Notes under the pieces: generated by a model
What the model was told of the DNA's origin: nothing
Seen by the model: only the letters and a program-made list of their open reading frames with translations
The model's database searches: none
DNA from: an uncultured Collinsella sp.
GTDB lineage: Bacteria > Actinomycetota > Coriobacteriia > Coriobacteriales > Coriobacteriaceae
DNA length: 10,460 nucleotides
NCBI GenBank assembly: GCA_902490095.1
Contig: CABUCQ010000067.1
Location: 1-10,460 of the forward strand
Direction of reading: 5' to 3'
Made by a program: the position numbers and the translations under genes
Shown: positions 5,379-10,460 of the stretch, one piece after another
How the letters are laid out: each line of letters opens with the position of its first letter
Position numbering within the stretch: the stretch's first letter is position 1

Positions 5379-5664
5379 AAAGGCGTACCTCTTCCCGTTC
5401 GATGCTTTTGCGGAAGGCCGGGCGCATGAGCTCTGGTGGGTTGGTGACTATGTCAATCTTTCGCCCAAGTTCCATCTCGAGCTCAAGTGAAAGTTCATAT
5501 AGCGTGCCGAACGTCATCGTGTCGCCGCAGACTAGACGCAAGTCGATATCGCTTTCTGGCGCTTGCTCGCCTCGGACGAACGAGCCAAACAGATATGCCT
5601 CACGGACGTCGTAGCGAGGCAACACGCGGGAGACCGCAGACGATATGTCAGCAAGCGTAATCAT
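5365..5664 (-). CDS. Minimal nucleotidyltransferase (MNT type)
   Basis: 99 aa, a single polymerase-beta-like nucleotidyltransferase domain. Visible motifs: LFGSFVRG (25-32) with G27-S28, ESDIDLRLV (37-45) with D39 and D41, and KIDIVT (69-74) with D71 as third carboxylate. The catalytic set is complete. Proteins of this size usually pair with a HEPN RNase, and MntA-type enzymes AMPylate their HEPN partner. No HEPN gene is next to it. Instead it lies 14 bp after the DUF4160 gene and overlaps a RelB-tail protein. The ribosome-binding site is weak, suggesting coupling to the upstream gene. Activity as a nucleotidyltransferase is likely from the residues; the target is unknown. Confidence 0.85.
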   Translation of the reverse strand: MITLADISSAVSRVLPRYDVREAYLFGSFVRGEQAPESDIDLRLVCGDTMTFGTLYELSLELEMELGRKIDIVTNPPELMRPAFRKSIEREEVRLYVSA

Positions 5665-5678
5665 GGCTCAATTGCGGT

Positions 5679-5957
5679 TTAGCAATAGAATGTCAGGGAA
5701 TCATCATCAAAGGTTTCGCGCCACTTGTCACAAATATATCGATGGTTCATGGTGATTAGTTTTGAAAGATCCCTGAGATCCTTAGTCGGAATCTTGCTCT
5801 CGTTGTTCGCAAGTGTGCATCCGCCATTTTTAGTGAGCCAAAACTTAGTCGAATTTGCAGCTGCCCTCTTTACTCCTACATGGATGTGAACGGGCTCGCC
5901 ATTTTCTGCAATCCAAAAGAACAGAACATACTGTCCAAAAACAAGAATTCGAGGCAT
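5679..5957 (-). CDS. DUF4160 domain protein
   Basis: 92 aa. It fits the DUF4160 pattern: MPRILVFGQYVLFFW at the N-terminus, then GEPVHIHVGVKRA (20-32), equivalent to the family's PPHFHV segment, and a helical C-terminus with LITMNHRYICDKWRETF (67-83). DUF4160 genes are often next to a DUF2442 gene and have been suggested to be toxin-antitoxin-like, though I know of no firm mechanism. Its ATG overlaps the TAA of the upstream gene by one base (TAATG), so the two are translationally coupled. The next gene follows after 14 bp. Confidence 0.75.
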   Translation of the reverse strand: MPRILVFGQYVLFFWIAENGEPVHIHVGVKRAAANSTKFWLTKNGGCTLANNESKIPTKDLRDLSKLITMNHRYICDKWRETFDDDSLTFYC

Positions 5958-6223
5958 TATGCCACCGCCGGTCCGGCTTTTTGACGTTCTGCAAGCTCGA
6001 AGATAAACGGAGCGTTTGACCTAACGAACTCGGTCAAAAAATCCAGGTCGTCTGTAGAAAATCCTTCGACGTTAAACCATTTGACCGCAGGCAGAAAGCA
6101 TTCTGCATGGTCAAAACCAAAATCAACCGGACGCTCGACGGCCACGTGAACGGTCCCGTCGTCGCGTGTTTCTGAGTAGGCAAACTGAGTGCCATCATCT
6201 AGCTGAACATAGCTCCAAAGCAT
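5957..6223 (-). CDS. Small acidic partner of DUF4160, related to the Doc antitoxin
   Basis: 88 aa. The start at 6223 has an AAGGAGG 5 nt upstream; an ATG 17 codons earlier has no such site. Sequence: MLWSYVQLDDGTQ, then a predicted beta-rich middle (VHVAVERPVDFGFDH, LPAVKWFNVEG) and a C-terminal acidic helix (STDDLDFLTEFVRSNAPFIFELAERQ). Position suggests a DUF2442-like partner, but I do not recognise the family with confidence. Both ends resemble the 61-aa Doc partner at 4456-4641. It is the first gene of a four-gene operon with one terminator at 5116-5144. TATACT at about 6250-6255 could be its -10. Confidence 0.65.
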   Translation of the reverse strand: MLWSYVQLDDGTQFAYSETRDDGTVHVAVERPVDFGFDHAECFLPAVKWFNVEGFSTDDLDFLTEFVRSNAPFIFELAERQKAGPAVA

Positions 6224-6442
6224 TGCTGCCTCCTTAGTGTTTACATCCGAGTATAAACAACCGCTTAGATGCAACGTGATGCGAATTGAATTATTCCCAT
6301 AGACCTGAACTGCTGATTATTTGTTTTATTGAGATTTGAACCGTCTCACACTTCAGTGTCTTTTTGGCATGGAAAATCGTCGCTGTGCGTTGATCATGCG
6401 GTTATTGATTAACTAGCAGAATTCATCACTCCGCCCGCTGTC
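6224..6442. other. Intergenic, operon boundary
   Basis: This separates the DUF4160 operon from the GIY-YIG operon. No clear terminator follows the stop at 6443. A possible -10 (TATACT on the minus strand) lies near 6250. Nothing else is supported. Confidence 0.45.
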
Positions 6443-6967
6443 CTAGATAAACTCTCCCGTCTCCAGGTCAACAAAGTCCGCGAGCTTTATCTTTCCGGAG
6501 AAGCCGCTCCCCTTGTATTTTCCCGCATAGGTCTCAGTGTCGTATTTGAACGAAATGTTATATAGCTTTCCGCTCTTTGTTTTCCTGACCAGCCCGTTAT
6601 CCAGCATATAGCTTAGTATCCTCTTATGGCCTTTTCTATCGTTTCCGTTTAGATAAAAGCAACAGACACCATGTTTCGAGCCCGCCGAGATGAGCGTTTC
6701 GGGGTTCGAGTATTTGGCCTCTACGACGACGCCATCTAGAACTGCCGTTCCGACAATGTCGTCCATGAGGGCGGTTTTGAATGGAGAGAAGAAGAACATC
6801 CATTTGCCGCATTGGACGGGATCTATGTCGTGGATTCGTTCCTTATTGATAAACCAGATCCACGAGAACGATTTGACCCTGGCAATCGAGCCGGATTCTT
6901 TAAGAAGCGTTTCTTCGACGGACGGCGTTAATTCCTCGTTGTTGCCTGTGTTATTTGAGCTTGCCAT
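6443..6967 (-). CDS. Unrecognised 174-aa protein in an operon with GIY-YIG protein
   Basis: 174 aa with AGGA 8 nt before the ATG, 23 bp after the GIY-YIG gene, so probably co-transcribed. Soluble, no signal peptide or membrane helix. After a polar N-terminus (1-25) there is an aromatic-rich block (VKSFSWIWFINKERIHDIDP, 31-50; GKWMFFF, 54-60), a beta-like segment VGTAVLDGVVVEAKYS (72-87), a probable helix-turn-helix-like stretch KGHKRILSYMLDNGLVRKTKSG (112-133) and a C-terminus YNISFKYDTETYAGKY...LADFVDLETGEFI. I recognise no named family. The 112-133 stretch reads like a winged-helix recognition region, but that is inference. Confidence 0.7.
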   Translation of the reverse strand: MASSNNTGNNEELTPSVEETLLKESGSIARVKSFSWIWFINKERIHDIDPVQCGKWMFFFSPFKTALMDDIVGTAVLDGVVVEAKYSNPETLISAGSKHGVCCFYLNGNDRKGHKRILSYMLDNGLVRKTKSGKLYNISFKYDTETYAGKYKGSGFSGKIKLADFVDLETGEFI

Positions 6968-6990
6968 TTCATGTATCCTAACAGTCGCCC

Positions 6991-7581
6991 TTAATAAAGC
7001 TCCTCGCCAGCAGCCTCGAGCGCTTGTATCGCTGCGCGTTTGAGCTCATTGAGACTTTCGTAGCCGCTTTCCGAAAGCGGGATTATGCGCACGTTGAATG
7101 AGTCACCGTATTTATAGTCGGCATACACATCGCAATTGCCCCTACCGAGAAACTGTATGGCCGCCCGGTCAATCGCTTTTGCGCTTTGGCCTACGTAGTA
7201 CAGATCTTTGGTTGCATTATGGACAATGAAGATGCCAGTAATTTCGCCTTGCTGTGTCAGGGCCTTTCGCTGAGCCATAAACTCTTCGGCGCTTGCGACG
7301 ATTTGCGGATCATCTTCTAGGAGCGATTGGCGTAGTTTAAGGAGTTCTTCTTGCTGCTTCGAAGCGATCAAGATAATTAGGAGACCATCCAAAAACAAGA
7401 ACAAGCCGAATAATATCAAGGGGAAAGGCGGCACACGATTTACACCAACGCTGAGCAGCCAAGCTATAAATGGGCTGCCAAGGGTAAATATAAGCCCGCT
7501 AACGCAAATGACCTTCCCTGCCTGAATTTGCCTTCTTGGAGGGGCCGAAGCGACGGTTTTAATTTGATAGTAGTTTCTCAT
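6991..7581 (-). CDS. Membrane-anchored GIY-YIG domain protein
   Basis: 196 aa, with GGAG 7 nt before the ATG. Two membrane helices lie at about 24-46 and 53-73 with a short loop, so both ends face the same side, presumably the cytoplasm. A charged linker (75-110) leads to a GIY-YIG-like domain: GIFIVHN (116-122), LYYVGQS (127-133) with R139 six residues later, and SLNELKRAAIQAL (176-188) where E179 can be the metal-binding Glu. GIY-YIG nucleases cut DNA or RNA and usually carry soluble fusions; a two-helix membrane anchor is uncommon. The conserved residues are present, but IQFLGRGNCDVYADYKYG departs from the best-known subgroups, so activity is uncertain. It has a good promoter upstream and heads a two-gene operon. 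Confidence 0.72.
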   Translation of the reverse strand: MRNYYQIKTVASAPPRRQIQAGKVICVSGLIFTLGSPFIAWLLSVGVNRVPPFPLILFGLFLFLDGLLIILIASKQQEELLKLRQSLLEDDPQIVASAEEFMAQRKALTQQGEITGIFIVHNATKDLYYVGQSAKAIDRAAIQFLGRGNCDVYADYKYGDSFNVRIIPLSESGYESLNELKRAAIQALEAAGEELY

Positions 7582-7623
7582 GGTTGGTCTCCAACGATGT
7601 AGGCAATTGGGTCCAAATGGAGC

Positions 7624-7651
7624 TTTATAAATGGCAGCATTTGGATTGCAA
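7624..7651 (-). promoter_or_regulatory. Promoter of the GIY-YIG operon
   Basis: Minus-strand -35 TTGCAA (7646-7651), 16-bp spacer, -10 TATAAA (7624-7629), giving a leader of about 36 nt. About 50 bp upstream of the -35 is a near-perfect palindrome TCGAGGGACCCTCGA (7703-7717), a possible operator. Confidence 0.6.
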
Positions 7652-7724
7652 TTATCTTATCGCTCGATCAGATGAGGTGTAAGGCTCAGCATTGCTAACA
7701 GATCGAGGGACCCTCGAGCTGAAC

Positions 7725-7761
7725 AAAATGGTGCCGTCGCAGCAATAGCTGAGACGGCACC
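7725..7761 (-). terminator. Rho-independent terminator of the LPKTS surface-protein gene
   Basis: Minus-strand 9-bp stem GGTGCCGTC/GACGGCACC (7753-7761 with 7730-7738). The loop contains a further short stem, and ATTTTGTT follows. It lies about 90 bp after the stop at 7849. Confidence 0.8.
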
Positions 7762-7848
7762 AATCTCTAAGAAATTGAATTAGTAGAGGGCTAAAGGTTT
7801 CTGCAATAGCTTTCTTCGCCTCTCCTCTGGTTTCGCTTAAACGGCGTC

Positions 7849-8904
7849 TCAGCAGCGATATGCGACGGCCATGAGCACTGTCCCCAGCAGGAAAAGCGCC
7901 ACAGAGGCGACGACCCAGTTGGTGTCGCTGGTCTTGGGGAGAGACGTGGAAGCCACGGTTGCGGTCTTGGGCTTGGCCGTCTTGGCGACCGTGGTCTTGG
8001 TTACTGTCGTTGTTGTCTTGGCTGTCGCGGCCGCGGGTTTCAGCGCGGGATTTGCCGTGGGCCCCGTGGTGGGCTCTCCGGCAGCAGGGTTAGCATCGGT
8101 GGGAGACTTGTCCGCGCTATCGCCCGGCACGTCGCGCCCGTCGGTCTCCCCCGTCGGCGGCGTAGCCGCATCGGGCTCAACCACCACATGTGGTGCCGCA
8201 GCGCCGGAGGCATTCACCACGCCACCAGCACCAAAGGCCCCGCCAGCAGGCGTCATAAACCGTGTGGCCACGAGCGACCCGCCCGCGCACGCAACGCCGC
8301 CGTCGGCACCGGCCGCATCAAGCCACGAGGCGTCGACGGAAAGCCGACAGCCGGCCGCGCCATCTCCAAGGCCTAAGTCCTGCAGATAAACGCCGTAAGC
8401 ACGCACGCCCGTTCCGGACCCGGCGCCCGCGGCAACGACGCTTCCGCCGCTGCGCACGGCCATGTCGCCTGCGATCACACCGGCGACCGCCTCGTCCGTA
8501 ATATCGGCCCCGTCCCCCCGGGCATCGACGGTGCATCCGTCCACCACGAGCGCCTGCGAAACGTGGATCCCGCACTGCGAGCCCGTCGCCGCCAGGGTCC
8601 CGGTGCCGCGAAGCGTCAGGCTGCCCCACACCTCCATGCCGCACAGCGTGATGTCCGCATCGGGCGCATGCGACTCCGTCACGGAGTTTTGCCCGGCAAG
8701 CGTCAGCACCAGGTCGCCGTCGGAGCCGATGGCCTCGCCCGCGTAGCCGTTAAGTTCCAGGTGGTCGGCATCGGTCCAGGCCCAGCCGGGGCCCGACACG
8801 CCCGGCTCGTAGTACGTCGCGCCCGCGATGATGAGGCTCTCCGCGCCCGCGGCATAAGAAGGCCCGCCCAGCAAAACGCATAGGCAGGCCATGGCGGTAA
8901 ACAT
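7849..8904 (-). CDS. Cell-wall-anchored surface protein with LPKTS sorting signal
   Basis: 351 aa from the ATG at 8904, preceded by AAAGGGG 7 nt upstream. An in-frame ATG at 8994 adds 30 residues, including more charged n-region, but has no ribosome-binding site. The hydrophobic start (MFTAMACLCVLLGGPSYAAG) ends in a plausible signal-peptidase site. Residues about 22-220 are Gly/Ala-rich and read as parallel beta-helix repeats (LVLTLAGQNSVT, GMEVWGSLTLRGTGTL, ALVVDGCTVDARG), like carbohydrate-binding-type surface domains. A wall-spanning Pro/Thr/Lys-rich region (about 235-320) leads to LPKTSD (322-327), a hydrophobic helix and YRC. Sortase would cleave after Thr; Ser replaces the usual Gly. 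Its last 99 codons are repeated in the gene at the right edge. Confidence 0.82.
   Translation of the reverse strand: MFTAMACLCVLLGGPSYAAGAESLIIAGATYYEPGVSGPGWAWTDADHLELNGYAGEAIGSDGDLVLTLAGQNSVTESHAPDADITLCGMEVWGSLTLRGTGTLAATGSQCGIHVSQALVVDGCTVDARGDGADITDEAVAGVIAGDMAVRSGGSVVAAGAGSGTGVRAYGVYLQDLGLGDGAAGCRLSVDASWLDAAGADGGVACAGGSLVATRFMTPAGGAFGAGGVVNASGAAAPHVVVEPDAATPPTGETDGRDVPGDSADKSPTDANPAAGEPTTGPTANPALKPAAATAKTTTTVTKTTVAKTAKPKTATVASTSLPKTSDTNWVVASVALFLLGTVLMAVAYRC
7853..8149. repeat. Direct repeat, copy 1 (LPKTS 3' region)
   Basis: This matches 10164-10460 without net insertion or deletion over 297 bp, and the second copy may continue past the window. It encodes the end of the wall-spanning region, the sorting signal and the membrane helix. 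Divergence is highest in the helix-coding part and lowest around the Thr/Lys-rich stretch. Confidence 0.85.
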
Positions 8905-9380
8905 CTTGCAGCCCCTTTTAATGAGAAGGCAAATCGCTATAACCGAGTTTGTCCGAACATCGCGTAAGGCATGAGTCAGGTCGAAGGTGTTCATCGAGAC
9001 GACAGGGACAGAGATGCCTTAATAGGTCGTCTCGATCTGGGCGAACCCCTCGTACCTAGTATCGACGCACCTCGATAGAGAACGCGGGGGCGCAGTTTGC
9101 CTCATTCCGCTCATCGACAGTGTTGGGCCATCGCTTTAAGGAACCTGTCGATGAAAAGGAAGAGTCTGGTAGCGTATGGCCACACGCAGGATCTACCGGC
9201 GAGCACATTGCGCAACCTTTTGCAGAGCAAACCGCTGCCAGGGCCTGGTTTGGAGACGATATTCCAGCCTAGGATGGGAGGCAATCATCATTGCGCAGCT
9301 AAATCTCCAACAATGTTGAACAAATAGGATGTCATTTGCTTGAAATCCGGATAGCTTTGGTGGTGTCGATATTAAGGGAG
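8905..9380. other. Intergenic between YafQ and surface protein
   Basis: Mostly no supported gene. It includes an in-frame upstream extension of the surface-protein gene (to 8994), a plus-strand open frame that may be a gene remnant (9060-9272), and no clear terminator after yafQ. Confidence 0.45.
9060..9272 (+). pseudogene. Possible 3' remnant of a protein gene
   Basis: An open frame of about 70 codons ends at TAG 9270-9272, with no ATG and no ribosome-binding site. Its translation has balanced, protein-like composition, for example HRFKEPVDEKEESGSVWPHA and EHIAQPFAEQTAARAWFGDD, ending IPA. I do not recognise a family. It would be the C-terminus of a gene whose 5' part was lost, perhaps when the surface-protein region was duplicated or inserted. 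It is the only plus-strand protein candidate here. Confidence 0.22.
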
Positions 9381-9680
9381 CTATCGGAACAGCTCATCAT
9401 GGCTGCCGGTGCGTTCAAAGAAAGCTACCTCTTCGTTTGATGACCATATGACAAGCCAGTCGCCAGAGTTTGCTACGTGACATTCGTTTCGCCCTGCCCA
9501 GTTGCCGCTTAGCCGGTGCATATTATGACGTCGTTTTAATATGTCCATTGACTCGGGTGTATTCTGTAGCACCAGGTCAATTAGCTTTTGAAGCTCGGAT
9601 AGATCCCATTTACGGCGCCTTGCTTTTTTCTTTAAATCGCGGGAGAAGGCTGCAGAGAACTCTGCGGTTAACGTGCTCAT
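9381..9680 (-). CDS. yafQ: YafQ-family RNase toxin
   Basis: 99 aa, RelE/YafQ fold. The N-terminal half is two basic helices (FSRDLKKKARRRKWDLSELQ). The C-terminal half has the YafQ signature HRLSGNWAGRNECHV (55-69), GDWLVIW (73-79) and ERTGSHDELF (89-98). Residues corresponding to E. coli YafQ catalytic positions are present: H55, H68, D74, H94 and F98. Two extra residues separate H68 from D74 relative to E. coli. YafQ cuts mRNA on the ribosome at AAA-A sites in E. coli; the specificity here is unknown. Its ATG overlaps the antitoxin TGA (ATGA), the normal antitoxin-toxin order. Confidence 0.93.
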   Translation of the reverse strand: MSTLTAEFSAAFSRDLKKKARRRKWDLSELQKLIDLVLQNTPESMDILKRRHNMHRLSGNWAGRNECHVANSGDWLVIWSSNEEVAFFERTGSHDELFR

Positions 9681-9952
9681 TGTGCCATCGCCGCAGCGAT
9701 AAGATCGGCGCCATTGTCAAAACGTCCTTTTTTGCCAGATGCAAGAAACGCGTCCCCCTCGCGAATGGCCTCAAGGCTTTCGGCATTGGGCTCCTCAGGG
9801 GCAAAAGTCAACGGGATGCGATGGGTGTTGACCATTTGCTTGAAGAATGCGCGCGTCACGGACGACAAATCAAGTCCATAGTAATCAGCCACTTCTGCTG
9901 CCTCGCGTTTGAGGTCATCGTCAACCCTAATGGTTAATGTTGAGCTTGCCAT
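9677..9952 (-). CDS. dinJ: RelB/DinJ-family antitoxin
   Basis: 91 aa. The start at 9952 has GGAGGG 8 nt upstream, while an earlier in-frame ATG (10003) has none and would place the promoter inside the gene. The N-terminus (STLTIRVDDDLKREAAEVADYYGLDLSSV) is a ribbon-helix-helix DNA-binding and dimerisation domain typical of RelB/DinJ. The C-terminus (EPNAESLEAIREGDAF, then GRFDNGADLIAAAM) is the toxin-binding tail. The same tail occurs alone at 5190-5378. As with other DinJ/YafQ pairs it should repress its own promoter, where GTAT-N7-ATAC overlaps the -10. Confidence 0.93.
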   Translation of the reverse strand: MASSTLTIRVDDDLKREAAEVADYYGLDLSSVTRAFFKQMVNTHRIPLTFAPEEPNAESLEAIREGDAFLASGKKGRFDNGADLIAAAMAQ

Positions 9953-9985
9953 TTTTGGACCCTCCAATCGTGTGAGTGCAACCTT

Positions 9986-10001
9986 AGTATAACGCACATA
10001 C
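9986..10001 (-). promoter_or_regulatory. -10 box and possible operator of the dinJ-yafQ operon
   Basis: The minus-strand -10 TATACT (9986-9991) lies 34 bp before the dinJ ATG; a -35 is not clear. The inverted repeat GTAT-N7-ATAC (9987-10001) overlaps the -10, a natural place for DinJ self-repression. Confidence 0.45.
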
Positions 10002-10075
10002 ACTAGTAAATTATGTAGTTACAATCAATTAACTAAGCCTTTTAGTGGTAAGGCACCTCATACATTGCATGCAGT

Positions 10076-10112
10076 AAAAAGGCAACGCTCCCTTTCGGAA
10101 AGCGTTGCCTTT
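10076..10112 (-). terminator. Rho-independent terminator of the right-edge surface-protein gene
   Basis: Minus-strand perfect 12-bp stem AAAGGCAACGCT/AGCGTTGCCTTT (10101-10112 with 10078-10089), followed by TT and AC-rich sequence. The A-rich side at 10076-10080 gives the T-run. It lies about 30 bp after the stop codon. Confidence 0.88.
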
Positions 10113-10141
10113 AAAGCTTTTACAGGGCTCTTGTATTGCAG

Positions 10142-10460
10142 CTAGGTATGCCGCACGCCCCAACAGCGATATGCGGCACCTAGAAGCCCCAGTCCCAACA
10201 GGAGTAGCGTAAAGGATGCGGCGATCCAATTGTTGTCGCTGGTCTTGGGGAGAGACACGGAGGTCGCAGTTACGGTCTTGGGCTTTGAGGCCTTAACGAC
10301 CGTGGCCTTGGTTACTGTCGTTGTTGTCTTGGTTGACGCGGCCGCGGGCTTCGGCGCGGGATTTGCTGTGGGCCCCGTGGTGGGCTCTCCGGCAGCGGGG
10401 CCAACATCGGTGGAAGGCTTTCTGGCGCTATCCCCCGGCACGCCGCGCCCGTCGGTCTCC
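10142..10460 (-). CDS. LPKTS surface protein, C-terminal part (runs off the right edge)
   Basis: 106 codons are visible; the frame is open to the window edge, so the 5' part lies outside. Visible: wall-spanning ETDGRGVPGDSARK, EPTTGPTANPAPKPAAAS and a Thr/Lys stretch, then sorting motif LPKTSD, a hydrophobic helix (WIAASFTLLLLGLGLLGAAY) and the short tail RCWGVRHT. It is a paralogue of the gene at 7849-8904, with the same Ser in place of Gly in the sorting motif but a six-residue longer, charged tail. Upstream domains cannot be seen. Confidence 0.85.
   Translation of the reverse strand, partial: ETDGRGVPGDSARKPSTDVGPAAGEPTTGPTANPAPKPAAASTKTTTTVTKATVVKASKPKTVTATSVSLPKTSDNNWIAASFTLLLLGLGLLGAAYRCWGVRHT
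10164..10460. repeat. Direct repeat, copy 2 (LPKTS 3' region)
   Basis: Counterpart of 7853-8149. The two copies flank the dinJ-yafQ module and the non-coding stretch at 8905-9380. Confidence 0.85.

Noticed and set aside
6340..6365. A second RelB-tail remnant (CTGAAGTGTGAGA shared with the end of the 62-aa gene)
   Set aside because: Only about 13 bases match and no upstream tail sequence is present; chance or a short repeat is more likely.
7871..8883. Several plus- and minus-strand frames over the surface-protein gene
   Set aside because: GC-rich shadows of the LPKTS protein; the coded frame has signal peptide, sorting motif and membrane helix.
8904..8994. Longer start (8994) for the surface protein
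   Set aside because: No ribosome-binding site; the start at 8904 has AAAGGGG. Not excluded, because the longer form would give a more basic n-region.

Overview
The window looks like a chromosomal accessory region from a Coriobacteriia-type actinobacterium, most likely Collinsella or a close relative. This rests on family recognition, not a database hit: an endonuclease-like protein of a type I associate with Coriobacteriia, Lys/Thr/Pro-rich surface proteins with LPKTS sorting signals, and mixed GC. The surface-protein and DUF3825 genes are GC-rich, while the small toxin-antitoxin genes and the endonuclease-like gene are more AT-rich. Every convincing protein gene is on the minus strand.

Layout. 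1-1317: two tRNA-Ala(GGC) genes, the first cut by the window edge, each with the same promoter and each followed on the plus strand by a long-hairpin element (A, B). A plus-strand CAT-anticodon tRNA with its own terminator lies between them. 1373-2518: PD-(D/E)XK-like protein. 2851-3021: tRNA-Val(CAC) with promoter and terminator. 3110-4641: DUF3825 protein, then a Doc/Fic toxin with a short putative antitoxin. 4846-5109: two more hairpin elements (C, D). 5116-6223: a four-gene operon (small acidic protein, DUF4160, minimal nucleotidyltransferase, RelB-tail protein) ending in a terminator. 6443-7651: a two-gene operon of a membrane-anchored GIY-YIG protein and an unknown protein. 7725-8904: LPKTS surface protein. 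8905-9380: mostly non-coding, with a possible gene remnant. 9381-9991: YafQ/RelB(DinJ) module. 10076-10460: the 3' end of a paralogous LPKTS surface protein.

Two themes join the parts. First, the small toxin-antitoxin genes share modules. The Doc partner and the first gene of the DUF4160 operon look like one small-protein family. The last gene of the DUF4160/nucleotidyltransferase operon is the C-terminal tail of the RelB found 4 kb away, without its DNA-binding domain. Second, four intergenic elements share a central sequence (TACCTGCGGTTTT-like) and an inner CGACCAC/GTGGTCG pair, but have different outer arms that are still self-complementary. That pattern suggests a structured RNA or a recurrent palindromic element family. 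I do not recognise it, and it is the best candidate here for something undescribed.
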